Shown one piece after another: positions 56,206-64,000 of a DNA stretch of 64,000 bases. Each line of letters begins with the position of its first letter. Position 1 is the first letter of the stretch. The position numbers and the translations under genes were made by a program. The notes under the pieces are model-generated. The model worked only from the letters and a program-made list of their open reading frames with translations, made no database searches and was not told the origin of the DNA. The stretch comes from Halobacillus litoralis (GTDB lineage Bacteria > Bacillota > Bacilli > Bacillales > Halobacillaceae), in assembly GCF_020171725.1 (NCBI RefSeq), contig NZ_JAIVAJ010000001.1:310001-374000 (forward strand), read 5' to 3'.

Positions 56206-57120
56206 TTAAGCTGACTTTCCTTTGACCATTGCATGTGGATGAATCAACATTTGATACGTATTGTCATGAGTAAGGTCTGACTGCTGTACACCTAGAAGTG
56301 CTTTCCGAATGTGTAAAGGCCCCTCTTCTGTGTTGATTTGCAGATCGTCCACCATAATCGTCACGAGCAACTGTCCCTGATGGCCTGCTGCTTGAAACGG
56401 CACAAGGCGGACAGCCTTCTGCACTACATCCGGCAGATGCTCCATCGACGTCGCGACTTGATCCATCGTGAGTTCATCTAAGACACTCTCTTCCATCAAC
56501 TGTCTCAGGACGTGCCGGTCAGCCAGGAACACCATTTTCCTGCTGATGGGGTCTATGAGCTGATTCCCACTGTCGACCATGCCCTGACATATCGCACGCC
56601 TTCCTCCAAATCCAACTTCCACTTCATACATTTGATCAAATTTCATCTGATGAACACTGATTTGACTGAACCGCCATTTTGTAAAGAAATACGAACACGG
56701 AAATCCGACGATGACGAATAACCAGCTCACAGGATCGCCATATCCACCTGAAAAGGTGATCATCGCACCTCCTTTGAGTTCGACCTCCGTCGTCAAAAAA
56801 TAGTGCATCCCCATCATACTTCCACCAATCGCAAAGTTAATAAAATAAAAGCTGATCCACTGCATCATAAAGGCACGAAGAGAAGAATACTGAAAAGCTA
56901 CCCAAATAATAACCAAGGAAATGAGTCCTTTACCAAGACTGCTCGTCAAAAAATGATGAGGCATAAAAACGGTGAGTGGAACCATGGCAGATGCGATAAA
57001 AGACGCCAGAATAAAACGGAACTTTGATGACTTCGCCCTCGTCAATCCGAGCGTCAAGTTGAGGATCATGGCGTCCATCAAAAAGTTGAGAAGCCAGACG
57101 GCGTCCAGATAGATGGGTAC
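56206..57120 (-). CDS. spoIIGA: Sporulation sigma-E processing protease SpoIIGA
   Basis: An aspartic protease with an N-terminal five-helix membrane domain and a C-terminal soluble domain with the catalytic Asp in [13 protein letters not shown]. The conserved N-terminus [15 protein letters not shown] is encoded but has no ATG, GTG or TTG where Met is expected: the codons after GAGGAGGAGG are GTA CCC ATC. From 57120 it would be 304 residues, close to the normal 309. ATC at 57114 is best spaced; the first standard start is TTG at 57081 and would lose the first helix. Coordinates extend to the GTA. Confidence 0.85.
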   Translation of the reverse strand, partial: VPIYLDAVWLLNFLMDAMILNLTLGLTRAKSSKFRFILASFIASAMVPLTVFMPHHFLTSSLGKGLISLVIIWVAFQYSSLRAFMMQWISFYFINFAIGGSMMGMHYFLTTEVELKGGAMITFSGGYGDPVSWLFVIVGFPCSYFFTKWRFSQISVHQMKFDQMYEVEVGFGGRRAICQGMVDSGNQLIDPISRKMVFLADRHVLRQLMEESVLDELTMDQVATSMEHLPDVVQKAVRLVPFQAAGHQGQLLVTIMVDDLQINTEEGPLHIRKALLGVQQSDLTHDNTYQMLIHPHAMVKGKSA

Positions 57121-57148
57121 CTCCTCCTCGAACGTTGTTGTACCCCAA

Positions 57149-57212
57149 ATTATAAGCCCGTCCCGCTGAAAAGTCTGTCATAATGTGGATGTCATGCGAG
57201 CAAGTTTTGACA
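57149..57212 (-). promoter_or_regulatory. Candidate spoIIG promoter with Spo0A-box
   Basis: A -10 TATAAT (57149-57154) lies 21 bp from an ATGACA -35-like hexamer (57176-57181). The B. subtilis spoIIG promoter is known for an unusually wide 22-bp spacer and Spo0A activation. TGTCAAA (57206-57212) differs by one base from the 0A box TGTCGAA. The remaining 57213-57417 stretch shows nothing clear. Confidence 0.5.
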
Positions 57213-57417
57213 GATCGTGTTGATAGGGAAAATGAGAGGAAAACCATGAATAGACAGCCAAACTCGCAAGGGTAGGAAGTCAATCGAAATTGTGTGTTCA
57301 CCGATCGGATAGGCAGAGGTGTACTGAGTTGGAAACCACCTTCAAGTCGTTTCTCTTACACCGTTACTCACCTTCTTAGTGAACCGAGAAGTTTGTTCAA
57401 AAATAATCCCCGAAACA

Positions 57418-57459
57418 TCAAAAAACCCGCTTGGAATCCATCTGGACTCCAAGCGGGTT
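57418..57459 (-). terminator. Rho-independent terminator after ftsZ
   Basis: AACCCGCTTGGA and TCCAAGCGGGTT arms, 12-nt loop, six T on the minus strand. Confidence 0.9.
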
Positions 57460-57469
57460 CTCAATCATT

Positions 57470-58609
57470 TTATCTGCGACGGTTCCTATTGCGCAGGAAC
57501 GTCGGAATATCAAGTGTATCCTCTTCTTGCTTCTGCTGCGGCTGAGGAGCTTCACGACGAGGCTGCTCTTCACGCTGCGTACGTTCAACATTCGTTGATT
57601 TCGGCTGTTGCTGCTGTGGCTGTGGACGCTTCTTCTGCTGACCTTGAGCCAACTGAGATTCATCAAAGCCTGTAGCAATAACTGTCACAACGATTTCGTC
57701 CTTCAGATTCTCATTGATTACAGAACCGAAGATGACGTTTACTTCCTGATCAGCTGCAGATGTAACGATGTCAGCTGCTTCCTGTACTTCATATAGGCTT
57801 AAATTCGCTCCACCACTGATATTCATCAGTACGCCATGAGCTCCGTCGATGGACGTTTCAAGAAGCGGAGAGGAAATAGCTTTCTTCGCTGCTTCTGCGG
57901 CTCTGCTTTCGCCGGTTGCAATCCCGATTCCCATCAAAGCCGAGCCTTTGTCGACCATGATTGTCTTCACGTCGGCAAAGTCCACGTTGATCAGTCCAGG
58001 TACAGCGATCAAGTCGGAAATACCTTGTACACCCTGACGCAATACGTTATCCGCTTCACGGAACGCTTCAAGCATCGGTGTATTCTTATCTACAATCTCA
58101 AGTAAGCGGTCGTTCGGGATGACGATTAATGTATCGACAGCGCCTTTCAACCCTTCGATTCCGCCCGTTGCCTGCGTAGAGCGCTTACGACCTTCAAACG
58201 TGAATGGACGCGTCACAACACCTACGGTTAGTGCGCCAAGCTCTTTAGCGACTTGTGCAATGACAGGTGCGGCACCAGTACCTGTTCCGCCTCCCATTCC
58301 GGCTGTTACGAAGACCATATCAGCGCCTTGAAGGGCCTCTTCGATTTGTTCTTTACTTTCTTCCGCTGCTTTGCGGCCGACCTCAGGGTTTGCACCTGCA
58401 CCAAGACCGCGCGTCAGCTTTCCGCCGATCTGCATTTTCACTTCTGCTTTAGAAAGGTTAAGGGCTTGTGCATCCGTGTTCACGGCAATAAATTCTACCC
58501 CTTGAACACCATGCTCAATCATACGGTTTACGGCGTTGCTTCCGCCTCCACCGACACCGATTACTTTTATCGTTGCCAATTGGTCCATGCTCGTATCAAA
58601 ATCTAACAT
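57470..58609 (-). CDS. ftsZ: Cell division protein FtsZ
   Basis: A 379-residue tubulin-like GTPase. T1 loop [15 protein letters not shown]; tubulin signature [11 protein letters not shown]-terminal linker rich in Gln and Pro (from about residue 315) and the conserved tail [12 protein letters not shown] that binds FtsA and SepF. It forms the division ring. AGGAGGAA precedes the ATG. Confidence 0.97.
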   Translation of the reverse strand: MLDFDTSMDQLATIKVIGVGGGGSNAVNRMIEHGVQGVEFIAVNTDAQALNLSKAEVKMQIGGKLTRGLGAGANPEVGRKAAEESKEQIEEALQGADMVFVTAGMGGGTGTGAAPVIAQVAKELGALTVGVVTRPFTFEGRKRSTQATGGIEGLKGAVDTLIVIPNDRLLEIVDKNTPMLEAFREADNVLRQGVQGISDLIAVPGLINVDFADVKTIMVDKGSALMGIGIATGESRAAEAAKKAISSPLLETSIDGAHGVLMNISGGANLSLYEVQEAADIVTSAADQEVNVIFGSVINENLKDEIVVTVIATGFDESQLAQGQQKKRPQPQQQQPKSTNVERTQREEQPRREAPQPQQKQEEDTLDIPTFLRNRNRRR

Positions 58610-58685
58610 CTAACGTTCCTCCTAATACACGAGATTACAAGATTTATGGGTACGTCCGTCCTTTGACTGATACCACGCTTGTCGT

Positions 58686-59978
58686 TTAATCAAAGAAGTA
58701 TTTCAGCAGATTTGAGAACCCGCCTTCTTTCTTCTCTTTCTTCTTCTCTTTTTCAGTTTCTTTCGGTTGTTTGACCACGCGTTTTTGTTTGTTAAGTTGA
58801 GGTTGTTCTACTTCACCTGACACAGCAGGGAAAATTTCTTTTCCTTGTATTTTCGCATTACGATAGGCGAATTGCAAGATGCCTACCCCACTTGTAAACT
58901 GTGGTTCACGGACTCCGATGTAGTCTGGGATCGCGAGCCTGACATTCGAGTGGAATACGTCCTGTGCAAGCTCCAGCACACCAGGCATGTTCATCGAACC
59001 ACCGGTTAAGACAAAGCCTCCTGGAAGCTCTTTTACTCCCATTCGCTGGATTTCCTCTGCAGCGAAAATGAGAATTTCTTCTAGTCTAGCTTCAATCATA
59101 TCAGAGATTTGCAATTGATTGAATGCTTGTTCGCGATTACTTCCGATTATTGTGACCGTGAAGCTCTCTTCTTCATCTGCATCATCGAAAAATCCATGAC
59201 CATGATCGATTTTAACCTGTTCTGCTTCTTCTGTTGAAGTGCGAAGTCCAATCGACAGATCTTTTGTTAGGTTGTCTCCACCGAAAGGAATGAGGCTCGT
59301 CCCTCTCAAATGACCTTCTTCAAACACCGACACGGTAGTCGAGCCACCACCGACATCGACGAGTGCAACACCAAGGTTTTTCTCATCTTCAGACAAGGAT
59401 ACGGTGCCGGAAGCAAGAGGCTGCAGACAAACATCCAGAACTTCAAGACCAGCACGTTCGACACACTTCAGCGTGTTATGTAAAACGGTTTTGGCACATG
59501 TGATAATCATGCCTTCCATCTCAAGTCTAACGCCGATCATGCCGCGAGGATCTGTAATTTCATCTTGTCCATCGACAATAAACTGTCTTGGAACGACATC
59601 GATGATTTCACGCTCTGGAGGAACCGAGACCACTTGAGCCGCATCAATGACTCGCGTAATGTCTTCGTCTCCGATTTCTCTGCTTTCACTCGAAACAGCT
59701 ACTACGCCGTGACAAGGCTGCAACTGGATGTGGTTTCCATTCACCCCTACAACCACCCGGTCAATCTTCATATCGACCATACGCTCTGCTTGTTCAACAG
59801 CGGATCGAATGGATTGGACCGTCTGATCGATATCCACGATCGCACCCTTTTTCATTCCTTTGGATTTAGCCGAACCGACTCCGATGATGTTGAGATTGTC
59901 ATTTAAGATCTCTCCGATAATCACCTTGATCCGGCTTGTCCCTATATCTAGACTAACTAGAATTTCGTTTTGATTCAC
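58686..59978 (-). CDS. ftsA: Cell division protein FtsA
   Basis: A 430-residue actin-like membrane anchor of FtsZ. Phosphate 1 motif VSLDIGTSRIKVIIGEIL; phosphate 2 LVDVGGGSTTVSVF; a long Lys/Glu-rich linker (KQPKETEKEKKKEKKEGG); amphipathic C-terminal helix FSNLLKYFFD. The start is GTG at 59978, ten bases after AGGAGG. It is divided from sbp by a 258-bp gap that is AT-rich and may hold its promoter. Confidence 0.96.
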   Translation of the reverse strand: MNQNEILVSLDIGTSRIKVIIGEILNDNLNIIGVGSAKSKGMKKGAIVDIDQTVQSIRSAVEQAERMVDMKIDRVVVGVNGNHIQLQPCHGVVAVSSESREIGDEDITRVIDAAQVVSVPPEREIIDVVPRQFIVDGQDEITDPRGMIGVRLEMEGMIITCAKTVLHNTLKCVERAGLEVLDVCLQPLASGTVSLSEDEKNLGVALVDVGGGSTTVSVFEEGHLRGTSLIPFGGDNLTKDLSIGLRTSTEEAEQVKIDHGHGFFDDADEEESFTVTIIGSNREQAFNQLQISDMIEARLEEILIFAAEEIQRMGVKELPGGFVLTGGSMNMPGVLELAQDVFHSNVRLAIPDYIGVREPQFTSGVGILQFAYRNAKIQGKEIFPAVSGEVEQPQLNKQKRVVKQPKETEKEKKKEKKEGGFSNLLKYFFD

Positions 59979-60236
59979 CAGTGACGCACCTCCTGTAACA
60001 AGCCATGTAAGTATATTCAAGTATTTTCAATTAATAGAATTGACATAGACTCCAGTGTCTGCATGTGAGGACAGCCAAGAGCCATAGCACTAAAAATCAT
60101 ATCGAATATGATGCTAAAACACAATTGATGTCATGTATTCGTAATTGAATTGATATATTCAACCTTTAAAATCGGCATAAATACTTGTTTTATTAATGTT
60201 TTCCACAACATTACGTGAATATCCTTTATCTTTTGG

Positions 60237-60593
60237 CTATTTTTTTCTAAATTTCGTTAACAATTTTTGGTCGATGATCTGCCGCCGAATGATTGCTAAG
60301 TTTTGAAACAGTCTAACACCGAATGCAAAGACGGCAGCAAGGTATAAATCAATCCCCAACTGTACCCCCAGGAAGGCAAGAAAAGCTGCCAAAGAGACGT
60401 TGAAAAAGAATCCAGTGATAAACACTTTTTCGTCGAATGTTCTCTCCAGGTGTGCCCTTATCCCTCCAAAGAGTGTATCGAATGCGGCTAGCACCGCGAT
60501 CGATAAATAATCAGCGTATTGGGCAGGGACTTGAACATCAGTCAACAGTCCCAAGGATACACCAATCAACAAAAACAGAATCGGTAGCCACAT
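60237..60593 (-). CDS. sbp: Small basic protein Sbp
   Basis: A 118-residue membrane protein with about four helices (WLPILFLLIGVSLGLLTD, YLSIAVLAAFDTLFGGI). Commonly placed between ylxX and ftsA in Bacillus; function not established. ATG at 60593 aligns with the B. subtilis start MWLP; GTG at 60602 is an alternative. It overlaps ylxX territory at the 5' end. Confidence 0.9.
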   Translation of the reverse strand: MWLPILFLLIGVSLGLLTDVQVPAQYADYLSIAVLAAFDTLFGGIRAHLERTFDEKVFITGFFFNVSLAAFLAFLGVQLGIDLYLAAVFAFGVRLFQNLAIIRRQIIDQKLLTKFRKK

Positions 60594-60594
60594 G

Positions 60595-61302
60595 TCATTC
60601 ACCAGTTCCCTCTAATATTTCCAAATGTAATGGAGCATCGTATTTCGGCAGGGTGAGACTCTCTTCCATCTCAACTTCAAGCTCGAGATTCTCCATGTTA
60701 AAAAAGTCCCTTGCCTGGCTCGCTTCCATATAATCCTTCAATTTAGCCGGTTGCTCAGTTAACACCTGTATAGTGAACGGCAGCGAGGGCAGAGGGCGGT
60801 TGTTCACATACGTCGACCCGTTCACGTTGCGGATCGGTGAGAGGTTGGTAAGCCGTTCATTCGCAACAGCGATCTCGGTCGCCCCATATGTGTTCAAATC
60901 GTTAATCAAGCGACTGAGCAGCTGTGGAGAAACTTCAGGATAGGTCTGACCTCCAGAGACACCTTCAAAAAAGATAGGCGAAATGGTCAAGACTACACCG
61001 CCGCCTGATACCTCTGTCAGCCCGATCCGTTCCTCCAACACATCAATCGACTGTTTAAGCGTGTTCAACTGGACTTGAGAAGAGTCTACTTCGTAGCTTT
61101 CAAGTGTCTTGTCAGCTCCCGCAATCTTCTCCAGGAGCTCTCGTTGATTCTGCTGCTCCTGCTGTAAAGCTTCTCTAATTTCCCATTCGTCACGTGTATC
61201 TCTTATCTCCGGTTCAGCTTCTGTTGTCTGAAATTGTACGGCAACCATGAAGCCTGCGAACAAACAGATGAGAGACACCATCCACCGTGCTTTATTTCTC
61301 AT
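60595..61302 (-). CDS. ylxX: DUF881 family membrane protein (YlxX)
   Basis: A 235-residue protein with one N-terminal membrane helix (WMVSLICLFAGFMVAVQF), a coiled-coil region (EIREALQQEQQNQRELLEKI) and the DUF881 domain. Paired with ylxW in the division cluster; function unknown. AAGGGTGAG precedes the ATG. It lies 5 bp after ylxW. Confidence 0.9.
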   Translation of the reverse strand: MRNKARWMVSLICLFAGFMVAVQFQTTEAEPEIRDTRDEWEIREALQQEQQNQRELLEKIAGADKTLESYEVDSSQVQLNTLKQSIDVLEERIGLTEVSGGGVVLTISPIFFEGVSGGQTYPEVSPQLLSRLINDLNTYGATEIAVANERLTNLSPIRNVNGSTYVNNRPLPSLPFTIQVLTEQPAKLKDYMEASQARDFFNMENLELEVEMEESLTLPKYDAPLHLEILEGTGE

Positions 61303-61306
61303 ACGC

Positions 61307-62008
61307 TCACCCTTCAGTGGACAGTCTTGCTCTCATCTCAATCCCTTCCTTTTTTGAGACATCCACTTCAATATTCTCTGCTGTCAATTGATCGACGACT
61401 CCCATCGATAAGTTCAGACTGGAGTACATCACTTCCTGGTCCCCGATGGCTGTAATCACAAAGGGAGCGGGGTGTTGGATACCATCAACCGTGATTACGG
61501 GGCCTGTACAGGCGATATAACTGTCACTGAAATAACGTTGTCCATTAATTGCAACAGCCTTTGCACCTGAGCTCAGCAACTCATTCAAAACCGCATGAAT
61601 GTGACTTTCATGAACGATATACTGGTTGACCTGCTCTTCATCAGGAATGTAATCGGCATCACGGAGTACGATTTCGACCCCATGCCCCTCTACAGGCAGT
61701 TCACCAGCAAGCTGTTGGAGCCTACTTTTCCTCGTTACAAAATCCGAGAGGGTCTGTTCGCTTGTCGCCAAGTTGGTCTCATAGGATTGAATGGCTTCGC
61801 GCTTTTCCTTTAGTTCCTGCCTCAGCTGCTTGTTCCGCTCCTCCATGTTGAGAAGCTGCTGCTGATAATAGTATTCCTTCTCCCATTGTGACTCGTTCAG
61901 TTTGACCATTTGCGGGTCTTTCTCTGTCTGTTGGTAACTGTACGCAATCAGAAAGCCTGAGCCGAGCAAAACGATCGAGAGAAGCCACGCTCTACCCTTC
62001 TGCTTCAT
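61307..62008 (-). CDS. ylxW: DUF881 family membrane protein (YlxW)
   Basis: A 233-residue protein: one membrane helix (WLLSIVLLGSGFLIAYSY), a coiled coil (NMEERNKQLRQELKEKREAI) and DUF881 (VEGHGVEIVLRDADY, VKLNESQ). ATG at 62008 is placed from AGGAGA six bases upstream; it overlaps divIB by 17 bp. Paralogue of ylxX. Confidence 0.9.
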   Translation of the reverse strand: MKQKGRAWLLSIVLLGSGFLIAYSYQQTEKDPQMVKLNESQWEKEYYYQQQLLNMEERNKQLRQELKEKREAIQSYETNLATSEQTLSDFVTRKSRLQQLAGELPVEGHGVEIVLRDADYIPDEEQVNQYIVHESHIHAVLNELLSSGAKAVAINGQRYFSDSYIACTGPVITVDGIQHPAPFVITAIGDQEVMYSSLNLSMGVVDQLTAENIEVDVSKKEGIEMRARLSTEG

Positions 62009-62777
62009 TCGTATTCTCCTGTTCAGCCGAACCCTCATTTGGAAACTCTTCAAAATAGGCGCCTACATCAATATGTATGATGCCTTCTGAACCTGGTTCC
62101 AATTGAGCTACAATCGAAGGGTAAGACGGCATTTTGCTTGAGAAATTTCGAATGGATGCCAGGACTTGATAACCATCATTCATATACAATCTAATTTGAT
62201 ATGGGTTTTCCTCTTTCGGGACCCAATGTATTTCAGAAATCAATTGAGCTACACTCTCAGGCAGCTCTTTCAACTCTTTAGACATTTCCTTTAAATAAGT
62301 CGCTTTCGTGAAACCAGCTAATATAGGGGCATCCCCTGGTGGAGTTGAAGTCGCTTTCAGCTGTGTTCCATCCTCGAGAATGGGTCGGTATTGCCCATTC
62401 TTCACGATATACCCGATTCGTTCCGCTTCCTCGACCTCTATCTCAACGGTGCTTGGGAAATCTCGTGAAACGGTGGCTCCGATGATTTCTTCGTGGGATT
62501 CGATGTTCTTTATGATCTCATCCGCATCCACCTGCCAGAAATTTGTATCCGTCGTGACGCCGCTCAAGTCTGTAACCTCTTCTTCACTTACATTCCCTGC
62601 TCCTGTCACCACGATGTGGCGGACATGACTCAAAGAGGACTGCAAATAGATGACGAGACCGATCAGCATAAATAGAATCGATAAGTAAAAAATCAATCTT
62701 CGGTTCGCTTTGTTTTTTCTTGTTTGTTTCAGTCTTGGTATACGTTCCTCAATGGAGACTACTTTTCTCTCATTCAT
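61992..62777 (-). CDS. divIB: Cell division protein DivIB (FtsQ)
   Basis: A 261-residue bitopic protein: short basic cytoplasmic part, one membrane helix (LIFYLSILFMLIGLVIYL), a POTRA domain (SHVRHIVVTGAGNVSEEEV) and a beta domain ending in an acidic tail. It scaffolds septal peptidoglycan enzymes. It starts with ATG at 62777. Its upstream neighbour in most Bacillus is murB, absent here. Confidence 0.93.
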   Translation of the reverse strand: MNERKVVSIEERIPRLKQTRKNKANRRLIFYLSILFMLIGLVIYLQSSLSHVRHIVVTGAGNVSEEEVTDLSGVTTDTNFWQVDADEIIKNIESHEEIIGATVSRDFPSTVEIEVEEAERIGYIVKNGQYRPILEDGTQLKATSTPPGDAPILAGFTKATYLKEMSKELKELPESVAQLISEIHWVPKEENPYQIRLYMNDGYQVLASIRNFSSKMPSYPSIVAQLEPGSEGIIHIDVGAYFEEFPNEGSAEQENTNEAEG

Positions 62778-62786
62778 AACGGGCAT

Positions 62787-63210
62787 AACTCCTTATTCCA
62801 TGACACCCTGTGTTTCTTGTTATCACTTATACTCTGATGTATGTTCATCTACTACAAAGCACTACCATTATATCACAGAAAAGGACTCTTTTATTGAGAG
62901 AACTGTACTAGTTTCACAAGAAATTTCGACTCGTTTCTCCTTTGTATAACAGCTTTCCAGAACATTTCGGAATTCCCGCATTCACAAACAATCCCTTCCC
63001 CTTAAAACGGTATACTAAACACCCATTTCCCATCCCGTAAGACTCATATCTCTTGTCTTCTTAACCCCCATATTCCATCCATTCACTTCCTTTATGTAAT
63101 AGAAACTGTCTTTCAAATAAGGATTTATACCTAATATCTATATAGAGAAATTGGTTATATTTAATCAGCAGGCTACCATTCCCCCCTTCACAACTTTTTT
63201 CGAAACCAAA
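62787..63210. other. Gene-poor gap between spoVE and divIB
   Basis: More than 400 bp hold no credible gene on either strand. The only signal found is the extended -10 promoter next to divIB (62867-62900). The remainder is AT-rich and featureless. In B. subtilis this place is taken by murG and murB. Confidence 0.6.
62867..62900 (-). promoter_or_regulatory. Possible extended -10 promoter for divIB
   Basis: On the minus strand the extended -10 TGATATAAT (TATAAT at 62867-62872) lies about 90 bp before divIB. No good -35 was seen. It fits with the terminator after spoVE, which isolates divIB from upstream reading. Confidence 0.45.
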
Positions 63211-63239
63211 AAACCTTAGAGCCGCCTGCTCTAAGGTTT
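63207..63239 (-). terminator. Rho-independent terminator after spoVE
   Basis: AAACCTTAGAGC and GCTCTAAGGTTT arms with a 5-nt loop, followed by a T-run on the minus strand. Confidence 0.88.
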
Positions 63240-63248
63240 CTTAAGGAC

Positions 63249-64000
63249 TTATTTATTCGAAAAGCGACTCACACTAAGCAATAGACCTAACGAAGCAAGG
63301 GTCAATGTTAAGGAAGACCCTCCATAGCTTACAAGAGGAAGTGTAATCCCTGTGACGGGAATCAGACCTGTCACGACGCTGACATTGATCATCACCTGAA
63401 TGGAAATCATACCGACGACACCCAGCGCAAGAAGGGACCCGAATAAATCAGGAGCATATAAGCTCGTCCTCACGCCGCGCCATAATAAGATGAAAAATAA
63501 CCCAAGGAGAACAATTCCTCCAAGAAACCCAAGTTCTTCTGCAAGTACAGCAAAAATAAAGTCCGTCTGAGGCTCCGGCAAGTAGAAGAATTTCTGCATA
63601 CTGTTCCCAAGCCCTAACCCGAGCAGACCACCTGGACCGATCGCATACAAAGACTGGATAATCTGAAACCCGCTCCCTAGCGGATCCTCCCAAGGATGCA
63701 GAAAGGCTGTAATCCGTTTAATCCGGTAAGGGGCTGAGGCAATCAACCCGATCATACCGGCCATCCCCGCACCAGCAATCCACATGAAGTGGCTGATTCT
63801 CGCTCCTGCTGTAAACATCATGACAAGGCATGTCCCAACCATGACAACGCCTGTCCCCAAGTCAGGCTGAAGCATGATCAGTGCAAATGGAAACATGATC
63901 AAAGCAAGTCCTGGTAAGAAGCCTTCCTGAAACGAGTTCATCCGCTTCTGCCTTGATGATAAGAACCTCGCTAGGAACAAAATCAATCCAAGTTTCATAA
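63249..64000 (-). CDS. spoVE: SEDS peptidoglycan polymerase, SpoVE/FtsW type (partial)
   Basis: The C-terminal 250 or so residues of a SEDS family glycosyltransferase; the N-terminus lies beyond the right edge, and the ATG near 63998 is internal. Several membrane helices and the signature PLVSYGGSSLTLTLASLGLL are seen, with FFYLPEPQTDFIFAVLAEEL before them (the catalytic Asp region is upstream in ALIMLQPDLGTGVVMV). The position before divIB fits spoVE, the spore cortex/septal enzyme; ftsW is the alternative. Confidence 0.88.
   Translation of the reverse strand, partial: MKLGLILFLARFLSSRQKRMNSFQEGFLPGLALIMFPFALIMLQPDLGTGVVMVGTCLVMMFTAGARISHFMWIAGAGMAGMIGLIASAPYRIKRITAFLHPWEDPLGSGFQIIQSLYAIGPGGLLGLGLGNSMQKFFYLPEPQTDFIFAVLAEELGFLGGIVLLGLFFILLWRGVRTSLYAPDLFGSLLALGVVGMISIQVMINVSVVTGLIPVTGITLPLVSYGGSSLTLTLASLGLLLSVSRFSNK

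Noticed and set aside
57294..57675. Plus-strand frames near ftsZ
   Set aside because: They run antisense to ftsZ and its terminator and lack any recognisable protein character.
60021..60236. Small gene or RNA between ftsA and sbp
   Set aside because: AT-rich with no stable hairpin plus T-run and no start with ribosome site; probably promoter sequence only.

Overview
The window is chromosome from a Gram-positive endospore-forming Bacillaceae bacterium. Evidence: a spoIIGA-sigE-sigG cluster in B. subtilis order, an A-C-small-B spore germinant receptor operon, spoVE/divIB/ftsA/ftsZ, and a pyr operon with PyrR attenuators. Protein texture suggests a moderately halophilic genus of the Halobacillus/Pontibacillus type, but that genus call is only an impression.

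Layout. (1) 1-36.9 kb is an accessory-rich region, mostly on the minus strand: an MHYT-PAS sensor (cut by the window edge), a methyltransferase, two NUDIX hydrolases, several GNAT acetyltransferases, two APH-fold kinases, two M3 oligoendopeptidases, a GNAT/LD-carboxypeptidase fusion, a PP2C-like phosphatase frameshifted by a 61-bp tandem duplication, a second DNA polymerase beta clamp (dnaN paralogue), many small membrane proteins, a ger operon (22.9-27.0 kb), a protein-kinase-like gene coupled to an epimerase, and a plus-strand island (33.0-36.6 kb) with a 52-bp tandem repeat, a palindromic promoter region and a decayed gene. (2) 37.0-48.8 kb is the complete de novo pyrimidine operon pyrR-pyrP-pyrB-pyrC-carA-carB-pyrK-pyrD-pyrF-pyrE, with three PyrR-type attenuators. 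(3) 48.8-54.5 kb is the division/envelope block rluD-like, lspA, divIVA, ylmH, ylmG, sepF, ylmE, ylmD, ylmC. (4) 54.6-64 kb is sigG, sigE, spoIIGA, ftsZ, ftsA, sbp, ylxX, ylxW, divIB and the 3' part of spoVE.

The conserved right half makes UMP from bicarbonate and glutamine, builds and places the division septum, and runs early mother-cell and late forespore sigma factor switches. The left half looks like a small-molecule modification and housekeeping-cleaning region with visible gene decay: a GNAT with one in-frame stop, a GNAT remnant, the duplicated PP2C gene and a split orphan gene.

Most unusual items: the GNAT-S66 peptidase fusion, which joins the two activities known as separate microcin C immunity determinants (MccE and MccF); the 61-bp duplication that shifts the PP2C frame; the spoIIGA gene lacking a standard start codon; twin GGAAT-N2-ATTCC sites around a -10 box before the second M3 peptidase; the four-copy 52-bp hairpin repeat; a compact folded RNA candidate before the ger operon; and the absence of murG-murB between spoVE and divIB.
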